From Streptomyces cellostaticus (GTDB lineage: Bacteria > Actinomycetota > Actinomycetes > Streptomycetales > Streptomycetaceae), in contig NZ_JALLIN010000032.1 in assembly GCF_023630175.1 (NCBI RefSeq), positions 1-64,000 on the forward strand: 64,000 nt of DNA, written 5' to 3'. The translations under genes were made by a program, and so were the position numbers. Within the stretch, counting starts at the first letter, position 1. The number at the start of each line of letters is the position of its first letter. Positions 53,266-62,400 of the stretch are shown here, in pieces. The notes under the pieces are model-generated. The model searched no databases. It was not told the origin of the DNA and saw only the letters and a list, made by a program, of their open reading frames with translations.

Positions 53266-53934
53266 TCACCTCCGTTGGCCGTATCCCTTCAAGCGTGCCC
53301 CGGCCTCGGCGATGTGTGCCTCGGTCAGCAGTGCGGGCGTGAGACCCGGCACGGAGGACGCCGTCAGCCACAGCCGGCACATCCATTCGAGCTGGGCGGT
53401 GCGGTCGTAGGCCTGGTCGAGCGTGGCGCCGTGGGTGATCGCGCCGTGGTTGCGCAGCAGGCAGCCGGAGCGGCCGTCGAGCGCGGCGAGCATGTTCGCG
53501 GCCAGTTCGTCGGTGCCGTAGGCCGCGTAGGGGGCGACGCGCACGCTGCCGCCGAGGGCGGCGGTCATGTAATGGATCGGGGGCAGCTCGGTGACGAGGG
53601 TGGAGACGGCCGTGGCGTGCACGGCGTGGGTGTGGACGACGGCGCGGGCGTCGGTGGTGCGGTAGACGGCGAGGTGCATGGGCAGTTCGCTGGTCGGCAC
53701 GAGGGTGCCGAGCACCTGCCGGCCGTCGAGGTCGACGCCGGTGATGTCGGCCGGGGTGAGCCGGTCGTAGGGCACGCCCGACGGGGTGACCAGCACCAGG
53801 TCCCCCACGCGCGCGGAGACGTTGCCCGAGGTGCCGACGACCAGCCCGTCGGCCACGGTCCGGCGGGCCGTGGCGACCACTTCCGCCCAGCTCCGCTCCT
53901 GCTGCTCCTGCGGGTACCGCCGCTGTTCAGCCAT
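53266..53934 (-). CDS. Class II aldolase/adducin-family protein
   Basis: The 222-residue protein has the family zinc site: VVGTSGNVSAR (phosphate/substrate loop), VVHTHAVHATAVS (HTH zinc ligands) and NHGAITHGATLDQAYDRTAQLEWMCRL. It resembles fuculose-phosphate and ribulose-phosphate aldolases and epimerases. The stop is four bases before the TTG of the hydrolase gene; the pair is an operon. The start is the ATG at 53934. Confidence 0.92.
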   Translation of the reverse strand: MAEQRRYPQEQQERSWAEVVATARRTVADGLVVGTSGNVSARVGDLVLVTPSGVPYDRLTPADITGVDLDGRQVLGTLVPTSELPMHLAVYRTTDARAVVHTHAVHATAVSTLVTELPPIHYMTAALGGSVRVAPYAAYGTDELAANMLAALDGRSGCLLRNHGAITHGATLDQAYDRTAQLEWMCRLWLTASSVPGLTPALLTEAHIAEAGARLKGYGQRR

Positions 53935-54125
53935 GCCGTGATCCTGCCAGCCCACCCGGGGCGGGGCGGGGCCGTCGGCGGACTCCGGACCGGAACCCGT
54001 GCCGCCGGACGGGTGGACACCGGTACGAAACACCCATGAACACACTTTTTGAGCGAGGGCGGGACCTTCAATGATCGTCCATGCCCGGAGCCGCACGACG
54101 TACGGCCGTCACACCAGGGGGACCC

Positions 54126-54908
54126 ATGGCCCGCGACCGTTCATCCTCTCGCCCCCGCCGCCGCCCCCGCCGCGCGGCCGTCGTGGCCGCAGCGGCCGCA
54201 GCGGCGGCGCTCGTCCTGGCGGGCCCCGGCTGCGCCTGGGCCGCGGCGGCGCCGGCCGCGCCCGCGGCCGGTCTGCCCCTGGGGCACGACGTGTCGTCGT
54301 ACCAGAGACATGTCGACTGGCCCGCCGCCCGGTCGGACGGAGCCCGGTTCACCTACGTCAAGGCGACCGAGTCCACGACCTACCGCAACCCCTACTTCGC
54401 CCGGCAGTACGCGGGCGCGCGCCGGGCGCACCTGATCCGCGGCGCCTACCACTTCGCCCGGCCCGACCGGTCCTCCGGAGCCGCGCAGGCCGCGTACTTC
54501 GTACGCAACGGCGGCGACTGGCGGGCGGACGGCTGGACCCTGCCGCCGGCCCTCGACATCGAGTACAACCCGTACGACGACAGGAACGTCTGCTACGGGC
54601 TCGACCGCGGGCGGATGGTCGACTGGATCCGCTCGTTCAGCGACGAAGTGGCCCGGCTCACCGGCCGCCGCCCGGTGATCTACACGACCGCCCATTGGTG
54701 GGCCTCCTGCACCGGGGACAGCCGCGCCTTCGCCTCCGACCACCCGCTGTGGATCGCCCGTCACGGCACGTCGGAACCGGGAGCGCTGCCCGGCGGCTGG
54801 CAGTCCTGGACCTTCTGGCAGTACGGCGCCGAGGGCGGCCTGCCGGGTGACCAGAATCTCTTTCACGGGCCGCCGGACCGGCTGCGGGCCCTCGCGCGCG
54901 GCCGGTAG
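54126..54908 (+). CDS. Secreted GH25-type lysozyme (muramidase)
   Basis: The 260-residue protein has a signal peptide of about 40 residues (arginine-rich start, AVVAAAAAAAALVLAGPGCAWAAAA). The GH25 barrel follows: LGHDVSSYQRHVDW, FTYVKATESTTYRNPYFARQYAGARRA, PALDIEYNPYD (the catalytic aspartate and glutamate in DIE) and WTFWQYGAEG. It cleaves peptidoglycan between N-acetylmuramic acid and N-acetylglucosamine. GGGGGA precedes the ATG at 54126. Confidence 0.94.
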   Translation: MARDRSSSRPRRRPRRAAVVAAAAAAAALVLAGPGCAWAAAAPAAPAAGLPLGHDVSSYQRHVDWPAARSDGARFTYVKATESTTYRNPYFARQYAGARRAHLIRGAYHFARPDRSSGAAQAAYFVRNGGDWRADGWTLPPALDIEYNPYDDRNVCYGLDRGRMVDWIRSFSDEVARLTGRRPVIYTTAHWWASCTGDSRAFASDHPLWIARHGTSEPGALPGGWQSWTFWQYGAEGGLPGDQNLFHGPPDRLRALARGR

Positions 54909-54981
54909 CCAAGGGGCGCCCGGACTCCGGCCCGAAACGGAAGCTCCGCCCCCCGCTTCCGACACCCCTGCGCCCGACCCA

Positions 54982-55022
54982 GTTCATCTTCCGTTCACCC
55001 AGGTTGCCTACGTTCAACCCGC
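54982..55022 (+). promoter_or_regulatory. PHO box (PhoP-binding direct repeats) upstream of pitH
   Basis: GTTCATCTTCC (54982-54992) and GTTCACCCAGG (54993-55003) are adjacent 11-base repeats, with a further GTTCAACCCGC at 55012-55022. GTTCACC-type 11-base units are the known Streptomyces PhoP consensus. The box ends 29 bases before the pitH start codon, so PhoP should control this phosphate transporter. Confidence 0.75.
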
Positions 55023-55051
55023 CAATGACGCTCGAACGATTGCCTGGGTAA

Positions 55052-56335
55052 ATGGAAAGCTTCTCGCTGATCCTCGCGATAGTGGTGGTAACCGCTCTCG
55101 CGTTCGATTTCACGAACGGTTTCCACGACACCGCCAACGCGATGGCCACCACCATCTCGACCGGCGCGCTCAAGCCCAAGGTCGCGGTGGCCATGTCCGC
55201 CGCGCTCAACCTTGTGGGCGCTTTCCTCTCCGTGGAGGTCGCCAACACGATCTCCAAGGGTCTCGTCGATGAGAACGGCATCCGTCCCGAGGTCATCTTC
55301 GCCGCCCTGGTCGGCGCGATCCTCTGGAACCTGCTGACCTGGCTGGTGGGACTGCCCTCCAGCTCCTCCCACGCCTTGATGGGCGGCCTGATCGGCGCCA
55401 CCGTCGCCTCGGCGGGCTTCGGCGCCGTCCACAACGACGTCCTGCTCACCAAGGTGCTGCTGCCGGCGGTCGCCGCCCCGGTCGTGGCCGGCCTGGCCGC
55501 CATGCTCGCCACCCGCTTCTCCTACGGGATCGGCGGCAGGGCCACCGAGGGCGAGGCCACCCGCAAGGGCTACCGCGCCGGCCAGATCGCCTCCGCCGGG
55601 CTGGTCTCCCTCGCCCACGGCACCAACGACGCCCAGAAGACGATGGGCATCATCACCCTGGCGCTGATCGCGGGCGGTGCCATCGCCCCGGGCTCCAACC
55701 CTCCCACCTGGGTGATCCTCTCCGCGGGCCTGGCCATCGCGCTCGGCACCTACATCGGCGGCTGGCGCATCATCCGCACCATGGGCAAGGGCCTGACCGA
55801 ACTGGAGCCGCGCCAGGGCTTCGCCGCCCAGACCAGCGCCGCCACCGCCATCCTGGCCTCCTCGCACCTCGGCTTCTCGCTGTCCACCACGCACGTCGTC
55901 TCCGGTTCGGTGATGGGCGCGGGCCTGGGCCGCAAGGGCGGCGTGGTCCGCTGGTCCACCGCGACCCGCATGGTCGTCGCCTGGGTCCTCACCCTGCCCG
56001 CCGCCGCCCTGGTCGGCGCGCTCGCCGAGTCCGTCACGGACCTGGGCGACTGGGGCACCGCGGCCGTCGCGGTCTTCCTGGTCGGCTCCAGCGCCGCCAT
56101 CTGGAAGCTCTCCCGCCGCGAGGTCGTCGACCACACCAACGTCAACGACACGGACGAGGCCACGGAGCCCGCCGGTGTGGTGACCGCCGCCATCGCCGCG
56201 GTGACCCCGCCGCCGACCGGCACCGTCACCCTCACCGAGGGGCCGGCGATCGACATCCCGGCGCAGTCGGACGGCCCGGCCCAGGCCGTCACCGAAGTCA
56301 CGGCACCGGCCGCCCCGCCGGCCGCCACCGTCTGA
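55052..56335 (+). CDS. pitH: Inorganic phosphate transporter, Pit family
   Basis: The 427-residue membrane protein moves phosphate with metal ions or protons. It has the two PD001131-type signatures: FDFTNGFHDTANAMATTISTGAL near residues 18-40 and LAHGTNDAQKTMGIITLAL near residues 190-208, plus about ten helices. A soluble C-terminal extension of about 70 residues is rich in valine, threonine and proline. The ATG at 55052 has a weak ribosome-binding site. It is followed by a small membrane-protein gene 23 bases later. Confidence 0.94.
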   Translation: MESFSLILAIVVVTALAFDFTNGFHDTANAMATTISTGALKPKVAVAMSAALNLVGAFLSVEVANTISKGLVDENGIRPEVIFAALVGAILWNLLTWLVGLPSSSSHALMGGLIGATVASAGFGAVHNDVLLTKVLLPAVAAPVVAGLAAMLATRFSYGIGGRATEGEATRKGYRAGQIASAGLVSLAHGTNDAQKTMGIITLALIAGGAIAPGSNPPTWVILSAGLAIALGTYIGGWRIIRTMGKGLTELEPRQGFAAQTSAATAILASSHLGFSLSTTHVVSGSVMGAGLGRKGGVVRWSTATRMVVAWVLTLPAAALVGALAESVTDLGDWGTAAVAVFLVGSSAAIWKLSRREVVDHTNVNDTDEATEPAGVVTAAIAAVTPPPTGTVTLTEGPAIDIPAQSDGPAQAVTEVTAPAAPPAATV

Positions 56336-56358
56336 CCCGGTTACCGGAGGAAAGCAAC

Positions 56359-56586
56359 ATGAAGATCGACTGGGCGGCCATCGGCTCCGTCTTCGGCGTC
56401 AGCCTCGCCTTCACGGTGGGCCTGGTGGCCCTGTTCACCCTCGGCGTCAACGGCCTGTCCCGCCGCGAGCGGGCGGCGGCGCAGGGCGGGTCCGCGGCGC
56501 TCGCCGTGACCGGCGCGTACGTGTGCTTCGCGGCCTGCGCGGCGGCCGTGGCCTACGGCATCTTCCTGATCGTGGCCAAGCACTGA
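56359..56586 (+). CDS. Small membrane protein downstream of pitH
   Basis: The 75-residue protein has two hydrophobic helices (about residues 7-30 and 47-72) with an arginine-rich loop (SRRERAAAQ) between. GGAGGA lies eight bases before the ATG. It is always found next to pit genes in streptomycetes as far as I recall; it may be an accessory subunit. Confidence 0.85.
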   Translation: MKIDWAAIGSVFGVSLAFTVGLVALFTLGVNGLSRRERAAAQGGSAALAVTGAYVCFAACAAAVAYGIFLIVAKH

Positions 56587-56604
56587 GCCGATCCACCCTC
56601 GAAG

Positions 56605-56640
56605 AGGCTCCCCGCCGGTGTGTACCGGCAGGGAGCCTTT
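56605..56640 (+). terminator. Terminator of the pitH operon
   Basis: A stacked hairpin has an outer 8-bp stem (AGGCTCCC/GGGAGCCT) and an inner 6-bp stem (GCCGGT/ACCGGC) with a GTGT loop, followed by TT. It ends 19 bases after the small gene. Confidence 0.88.
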
Positions 56641-56679
56641 CGCGTGTCCGGATCTCGCCGGTGTGGGGCTGAGCACACT

Positions 56680-56880
56680 CTCCTCTCGCAGGTCAAAGGC
56701 AAGTTGACGGCCCTTCCGGGCGCGTGGTGGACTGCCCGGGCCATGTACGGCGGCAGGAGAGGAAGCCGGTGCGAATCCGGCGCGGTCCCGCCACTGTCAC
56801 CGGGGAGTGATCCCCGGGAGCCAGGAACTCTCACCGCCGGCTTCGTCGAACCAGGGCGCGGACACCCTGAGTGAGGACAC
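56680..56880 (+). ncRNA. Cobalamin (B12) riboswitch
   Basis: The conserved B12 riboswitch elements are in order: GGAAGCCGGTGCGAATCCGG at 56761-56780, then CCCGCCACTGTCA around 56787-56799, and GGGAGCCAGGAACTC around 56816-56830. Pairing of CGGCGG-GAGAG before the core with CTCTC-CCGCCG after it frames the domain. It lies upstream of cobD and the overlapping cob genes and should lower their expression when cobalamin is present. The edges are approximate. Confidence 0.93.
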
Positions 56881-56888
56881 ATATCGCC

Positions 56889-56963
56889 ATGCTCGGCCGC
56901 AGATCGAGGACCCGCACCAGGGCCCGTCACGAGAGTCCCGCCCCCGCGCCCACGGCCGGCTGA
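56889..56963 (+). CDS. Possible 24-residue arginine-rich leader ORF
   Basis: An ATG-to-TGA frame of 25 codons codes for MLGRRSRTRTRARHESPAPA and four more residues. It lies between the riboswitch and cobD, and its stop is only four bases before the cobD ATG, which itself has no clear ribosome-binding site. Translation of the short ORF could therefore feed into cobD. There is no Shine-Dalgarno ahead of this ATG either, so this is only a candidate. Confidence 0.35.
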   Translation: MLGRRSRTRTRARHESPAPAPTAG

Positions 56964-56967
56964 GCCG

Positions 56968-57912
56968 ATGGGTGCCGATCGCGCTCACGCGTACGGCGCC
57001 GCCGCCGGCCTCCTCGGTGACCTGCTCCTCGGCGATCCGCGCCGCGGGCATCCGGTCGCCGTGTTCGGGCGCGCGGCCGCCGCCGTGGAACGCGTCCTGT
57101 GGCACGACCACCGCGGCTGGGGCGCGCTGCACACCGCTGTATGCGCCGGCGGCGCCGTGGGAGCCGGGCTCGTCGCCCAACGGGCCGTGCGCCGCTGCCC
57201 CGTCGCCTCCGCGGCGCTCACCGGCGCGGCCACCTGGGCCGTCGTCGGGGGCACCTCACTGGCCCGCGAGGCCCGGACGGTCGGGCGCGCCCTGGCGGCC
57301 GGGGACCTGACGGCGGCCCGCGCACGGCTGCCCCATCTGTGCGGCCGGGACCCGCAGGCACTGGACGCCGACGGGATCGCCCGCGCCGTGGTCGAGTCCG
57401 TCGCCGAGAACACCTCCGACGCCGTCGTGGGCGCACTGGTGTGGGGCGCGGTGGGCGGGGTGCCGGGGCTGCTCGGGTTCCGGGCCGTCAACACCCTGGA
57501 CGCGATGGTCGGTCACAAGTCGCCGCGCCTGCGCCGCTACGGCTGGGCCTCGGCGCGGCTCGACGACGTCGCCGGGTGGCCGGGAGCCCGGCTGACGGCC
57601 GTGCTCGCCACGCTGGCCGGACCGGATCCGCGGGGTGCCGTGCGGGCCTGGCGGGCGGACGCGGCGAAACACCCGAGCCCCAACGCCGGTCCCGTCGAGG
57701 CGTCGTTCGCGGGCGCCCTCGGGGTACGGCTCGGCGGGACGCTCTCCTACGCCGGGCGGGTCGAGCACCGGCCCGTGCTCAACGGCGGCACCGGGCGGGC
57801 CGTCCGGGTCGCCGACATCGACCGGGCCGTACGGCTCTCCCGCCGCGTCGGCCTGCTCGCGCTCGGCGTCACCGCCGGCGCGCGCCTCCTCGTGAAGGGA
57901 CGTGGCAAGTGA
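56968..57912 (+). CDS. cobD: Cobalamin biosynthesis protein CobD/CbiB
   Basis: The 314-residue membrane protein joins aminopropanol (or its phosphate) to cobyric acid to make adenosylcobinamide. It has LLGDLLLGDPRRGHPVAVFGRAA, VVESVAENTSDAVVGALVWGAVGGVPGLLGFRAVNTLDAMVGH and VEASFAGALGVRLGG, the CobD signatures, with four or five hydrophobic stretches. It is the first gene of the B12-riboswitch operon; its last bases overlap the cobQ start (GTGA). Confidence 0.95.
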   Translation: MGADRAHAYGAAAGLLGDLLLGDPRRGHPVAVFGRAAAAVERVLWHDHRGWGALHTAVCAGGAVGAGLVAQRAVRRCPVASAALTGAATWAVVGGTSLAREARTVGRALAAGDLTAARARLPHLCGRDPQALDADGIARAVVESVAENTSDAVVGALVWGAVGGVPGLLGFRAVNTLDAMVGHKSPRLRRYGWASARLDDVAGWPGARLTAVLATLAGPDPRGAVRAWRADAAKHPSPNAGPVEASFAGALGVRLGGTLSYAGRVEHRPVLNGGTGRAVRVADIDRAVRLSRRVGLLALGVTAGARLLVKGRGK

Positions 57913-59417
57913 ACGGTGGTCTCCTCGTCGCCGGCACCACCTCCGACGCCGGCAAGAGCGTCGTGACGGCCGGGATCTGCCGCTGGCTGGCGCGCCAGGG
58001 CGTGAAGGTCGCGCCGTTCAAGGCGCAGAACATGTCCCTCAACTCCTTCGTGACGCGCGAGGGCGCCGAGATCGGGCGGGCGCAGGCGATGCAGGCGCAG
58101 GCCTGCCGGGTGGAGCCGACCGCGCTGATGAACCCCGTGCTGCTCAAGCCCGGCGGTGAACAGAGCAGCCAGGTGGTGCTGCTGGGCAGGCCGGTGGGCG
58201 AGATGAGCGCCCGCGGCTACCACGGCGGGCGCCGGCAGCGGCTGCTGGGCACGGTGCTGGACTGCCTGGCCGAGTTGCGGGGCACGTATGACGCGGTGAT
58301 CTGTGAGGGGGCCGGTTCGCCCGCGGAGATCAATCTGCGGCGGACGGACATCGTCAACATGGGGATCGCGCGGGGCGCGCGGCTGCCCGTGCTCGTGGTC
58401 GGCGACATCGACCGGGGCGGTGTCTTCGCCTCCTTCTTCGGCACCCTCGCCCTGTTGTCGCCCGAGGACCAGGAACTGGTCGCCGGATTCCTGGTGAACA
58501 AGTTCCGGGGGGACGTCTCCCTGCTGGAGCCCGGCCTCGACATGCTCCGGAACCTCACCGGGCGGCGGACCTACGGCGTGCTGCCGTTCCGGCACGGGCT
58601 CGGCATCGACGAGGAGGACGGACTGCGGGTCTCGCTGCGCGGCACCGTGCGGGAGTCCACGGTGGCTCCCCCGGTCGGTGAGGACGTGCTGCGGGTCGCC
58701 GTGTGCGCGATCCCGCTGATGTCCAACTTCACCGACGTGGACGCGCTGGCCGCCGAACCCGGCGTCGTGGTGCGGTTCGTGGACCGGCCGGAGGAGCTGG
58801 CCGACGCGGACCTGGTCGTGGTCCCGGGGACCCGGGGCACGGTCCGGGCGCTCGAGTGGCTGCGCGAGCGCGGCCTCGCCGACGCCCTCGCGCGCCGGGC
58901 CGCCGAACACCGGCCCGTGCTCGGCATCTGCGGTGGCTTCCAGATCCTCGGCGAGCACATCGAGGACGAGGTCGAGTCGCGCGCCGGGGAGGTCCCGGGG
59001 CTCGGACTGCTGCCGGTGCGGGTGCGGTTCGCCCGCGAGAAGACGCTGACCCGGCCGGTCGGCGAAGCCCTGGGCCAACCGGTCGAGGGATACGAGATCC
59101 ACCACGGGGTGGCCACCGTCGTCGGGGGCGAGCCCTTCCTGGACGGCTGCCGGGCAGGACAGACCTGGGGCACGCACTGGCACGGCTCGCTGGAGTCGGA
59201 CGGCTTCCGGCGGGCCTTCCTGCGCGAGGTGGCGGCCGCCGCGGGACGCCGCTTCGTCCCGGCCTGCGACACCTCCTTCGCCGCGCTGCGCGAGGAGCAG
59301 CTCGACCGGCTCGGCGACCTGATCGAACAACACGCGGACACGGACGCGCTGTGGCGGCTCATCGAGTCGGGCGCGCCGCAAGGACTGCCCTTCATCCCAC
59401 CGGGAGCGCCCGTATGA
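57909..59417 (+). CDS. cobQ: Cobyric acid synthase
   Basis: This glutamine- and ATP-dependent enzyme amidates adenosylcobyrinic acid diamide at four carboxyls. The 502-residue protein has an N-terminal P-loop-like ATPase region (LLVAGTTSDAGKSVVTAGICRWLARQG, then KAQNMSLNSFVTREGAEIGRAQAMQA). A C-terminal class I glutaminase-like domain has cysteine in GICGGFQILGE near residue 340 and histidine in YEIHHGVA. GTG at 57909 overlaps the cobD stop; its stop overlaps the cobN ATG. Confidence 0.97.
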   Translation: MNGGLLVAGTTSDAGKSVVTAGICRWLARQGVKVAPFKAQNMSLNSFVTREGAEIGRAQAMQAQACRVEPTALMNPVLLKPGGEQSSQVVLLGRPVGEMSARGYHGGRRQRLLGTVLDCLAELRGTYDAVICEGAGSPAEINLRRTDIVNMGIARGARLPVLVVGDIDRGGVFASFFGTLALLSPEDQELVAGFLVNKFRGDVSLLEPGLDMLRNLTGRRTYGVLPFRHGLGIDEEDGLRVSLRGTVRESTVAPPVGEDVLRVAVCAIPLMSNFTDVDALAAEPGVVVRFVDRPEELADADLVVVPGTRGTVRALEWLRERGLADALARRAAEHRPVLGICGGFQILGEHIEDEVESRAGEVPGLGLLPVRVRFAREKTLTRPVGEALGQPVEGYEIHHGVATVVGGEPFLDGCRAGQTWGTHWHGSLESDGFRRAFLREVAAAAGRRFVPACDTSFAALREEQLDRLGDLIEQHADTDALWRLIESGAPQGLPFIPPGAPV

Positions 59418-62400
59418 GCACAGTGCTGTTGTTGTCGACCGCCGACACCGATCTGCTGGCGGCCCGGGCCTCCGGCGCCGGGTACCGGATCGGGAATCCG
59501 ACCCGGGTGGACGTGGCCGGGGAGCTGCCGGGGCTGATCGAGGGCACGGACCTCGCGGTCGTACGGCTGCTCGGCGGCAAGCGGGCCTGGGAGGACGGAC
59601 TGGCCGCGCTGAAGGCGTCCGGCGTGCCGACCGTGCTGCTGGGCGGCGAGGCCGTGCCGGACGCCGAGCTGATGGCCGAGTCGTCCGTGCCGGCGGGCGT
59701 GGTGGCGGAGGCGCTGAAGTACCTCGTCGAGGGCGGCCCGGACAACCTGACCGAACTGGCCCGGTTCCTCTCCGACACGGTGCTGCTGACCGGCGAGGGC
59801 TTCGAGGAGCCGCGGAAGATGCCGGAGTTCGGCGTCCACGGCTCCCGCCCGGTCCGGGCGGGCCGCCCGACGGTCGGCGTGCTGTTCTACCGGGCGCACG
59901 AACTCAGCGGCAACACGGCCTTCGTGGACACGCTGTGCGAGGCGATCGAGGCGCAGGGCGCCAACGCCCTGCCGGTGTACTGCGGTTCGCTGCGCGGCGC
60001 CGACCCCGGGCTGTACGAACTGCTGGGCCGGGCCGACGCCCTGGTCGCCACCGTGCTGGCGGCCGGCGGCACGCACGCCTCGCAGGCGTCCGCCGGCGGG
60101 GACGAGGAGTCCTGGGACATCGGGGCGCTCGCCGACCTGAACGTGCCCGTGCTGCAGGGCCTGTGCCTCACCTCCTCACGGGCCGCCTGGGCGGAGTCGG
60201 ACGCCGCCCTCTCCCCCATGGACGCGGCGATGCAGGTCGCCATCCCGGAGTTCGACGGCCGCCTCGTCACGGTGCCGTTCTCCTTCAAGGAGCAGGGACC
60301 GGACGACGTCCCGGTGTACGTCGCCGACCCCGAGCGGGCGTCACGGGTGGCCGGTATCGCCGTACGGCACGCGCGGTTGAAGCACAAGCCGAACGCGGAC
60401 AAGAAGATCGCGCTGGTCTTCACCGCCTACCCGACCAAGCACTCCCGGGTCGGCAACGCGGTAGGCCTGGACACGCCCGCGTCGGCCGTGCGGGTGCTGG
60501 ACGCCCTGCGGGACGCCGGCTACGCGGCCGAGGGGTACCCGGACCACGGCGACGAGCTGATCCACCGGCTGATCGCGGCCGGCGGCCACGACGTCGAGTG
60601 GCTGACGGAGGAGCAACTGGCCGCCGCGCCCGCCCGGGTGCCGCTCGCCGACTACCGTGAGTGGTTCGACGGGCTCGACGCCGGGCTGCGGAACGCGATG
60701 CTCCAGGCGTGGGGCGAGCCGCCGGGCGGCCTGTACGTGGACGGCGACGACATCGTGCTCGCCTCCCTGCGGTTCGGCAACGTCGTCGTGATGATCCAGC
60801 CGCCGCGGGGCTTCGGCGAGAACCCGATCGCGATCTACCACGACCCCGACATGCCGCCCTCACACCACTACCTGGCGGCCTACCGCTGGCTGGAGAGCAG
60901 CTTCGGCGCCGACGCGATCGTGCACATGGGCAAGCACGGCACGATGGAGTGGCTGCCGGGCAAGGGCCTGGGCCTGAGCGGCGGCTGCGCTCCGGACGCC
61001 GTGCTCGGCGACCTCCCGCTCATCTACCCGTTCATCGTCAACGACCCGGGCGAGGGCACCCAGGCCAAGCGGCGCGGGCACGCCACCGTGGTCGACCACC
61101 TGGTGCCGCCGATGGCGCGCGCGGACACCTACGGCGACCTGGCCAAGCTGGAGCAGCTACTGGACGAGTACGCGCTCGTCTCCGACCTGGACCCGGCGAA
61201 GGCACCGGCGGTGCGCGCCCAGATCTGGACGCTGGTCAAGGCCGCCGAACTGCACCACGACCTGCATGTGGACGAGCAGCCGGACGACGACGAGTTCGAC
61301 GAGTTCGTCATGCACATCGACGGCTACCTGTGCGAGATCAAGGACGTGCAGATCCGCGACGGACTGCACGTCCTCGGCGGCGGTCCGGAGGCCGAGCCGC
61401 GGGTGAACCTGGTCCTCGCCGTGCTGCGCGCCTCCCAGGTGTGGGGCGGACGGGCGAACGCGCTGCCGGGGCTGCGGGCGTCGCTGGCCCTGCACTACGG
61501 GCTGGTGGAGAAGGAGCTGCTGGCCGAGCCGGGCGCGGCGGTGAAGGTCCCGGTGGAACTGACGGACCGGATCCAGGCCGCGCCCGTCCCCCACCAGCCT
61601 GCCGAGGAGGGCGCCACGCGCCCCTTCGTCCCCTCCCGGACGGCGTCCGACGCCATCGACCTGCTGGAGCAGCTCTGCCGGCGGATCGCGGAGGGCATGG
61701 AGGCCCGGGCCTGGGACCGGGCGGCGGTGGACGCCGTGCTGGACGACGTGCTCGGCACCCGGATCCCGGACGCCGTCGCGGTGCTGGAGTTCGCCTGCGA
61801 CGAGGTGGTGCCGCGGCTGGCCCGGACCTCCGACGAGATCGGGCACGTCCTGCGGGCGCTGGACGGCGGCTACGTGCCGGCCGGCCCGTCGGGTTCGCCG
61901 ACCCGCGGCCTGGTCAACGTGCTGCCGACCGGCCGGAACTTCTACTCGGTCGACCCGAAGGCGATCCCGTCCAGGCTGAGCTGGGAGGTCGGCCAGTCGC
62001 TCGCGGACTCGCTGGTGCAGCGGTACCTGCGGGACACCGGGGAGTATCCGAGGTCGGTCGGCCTCACGGTCTGGGGCACCTCCGCGATGCGCACCCAGGG
62101 CGACGACATCGCCGAGATCCTGGCGCTGCTGGGCTGCCGCCCGGTCTGGGACGACGCCTCGCGGCGGGTGACCGGCTTCGAGGTGATCGGTCCGCAGGAG
62201 CTGGGCCGGCCGCGCATCGACGTCACGGTCCGTATCTCCGGCTTCTTCCGCGACGCGTTCCCGCACGTGGTCGGGCTGATCGACGACGCGGTCCGGACGG
62301 TGGCCGAGCTGGACGAGCCGGCCGAGGTCAACCACGTGCGGGCGCACGTGGAGGAGGACGTCGCGGAGCACGGTGACCGCCGGCGGGCGACGGCCCGTGT

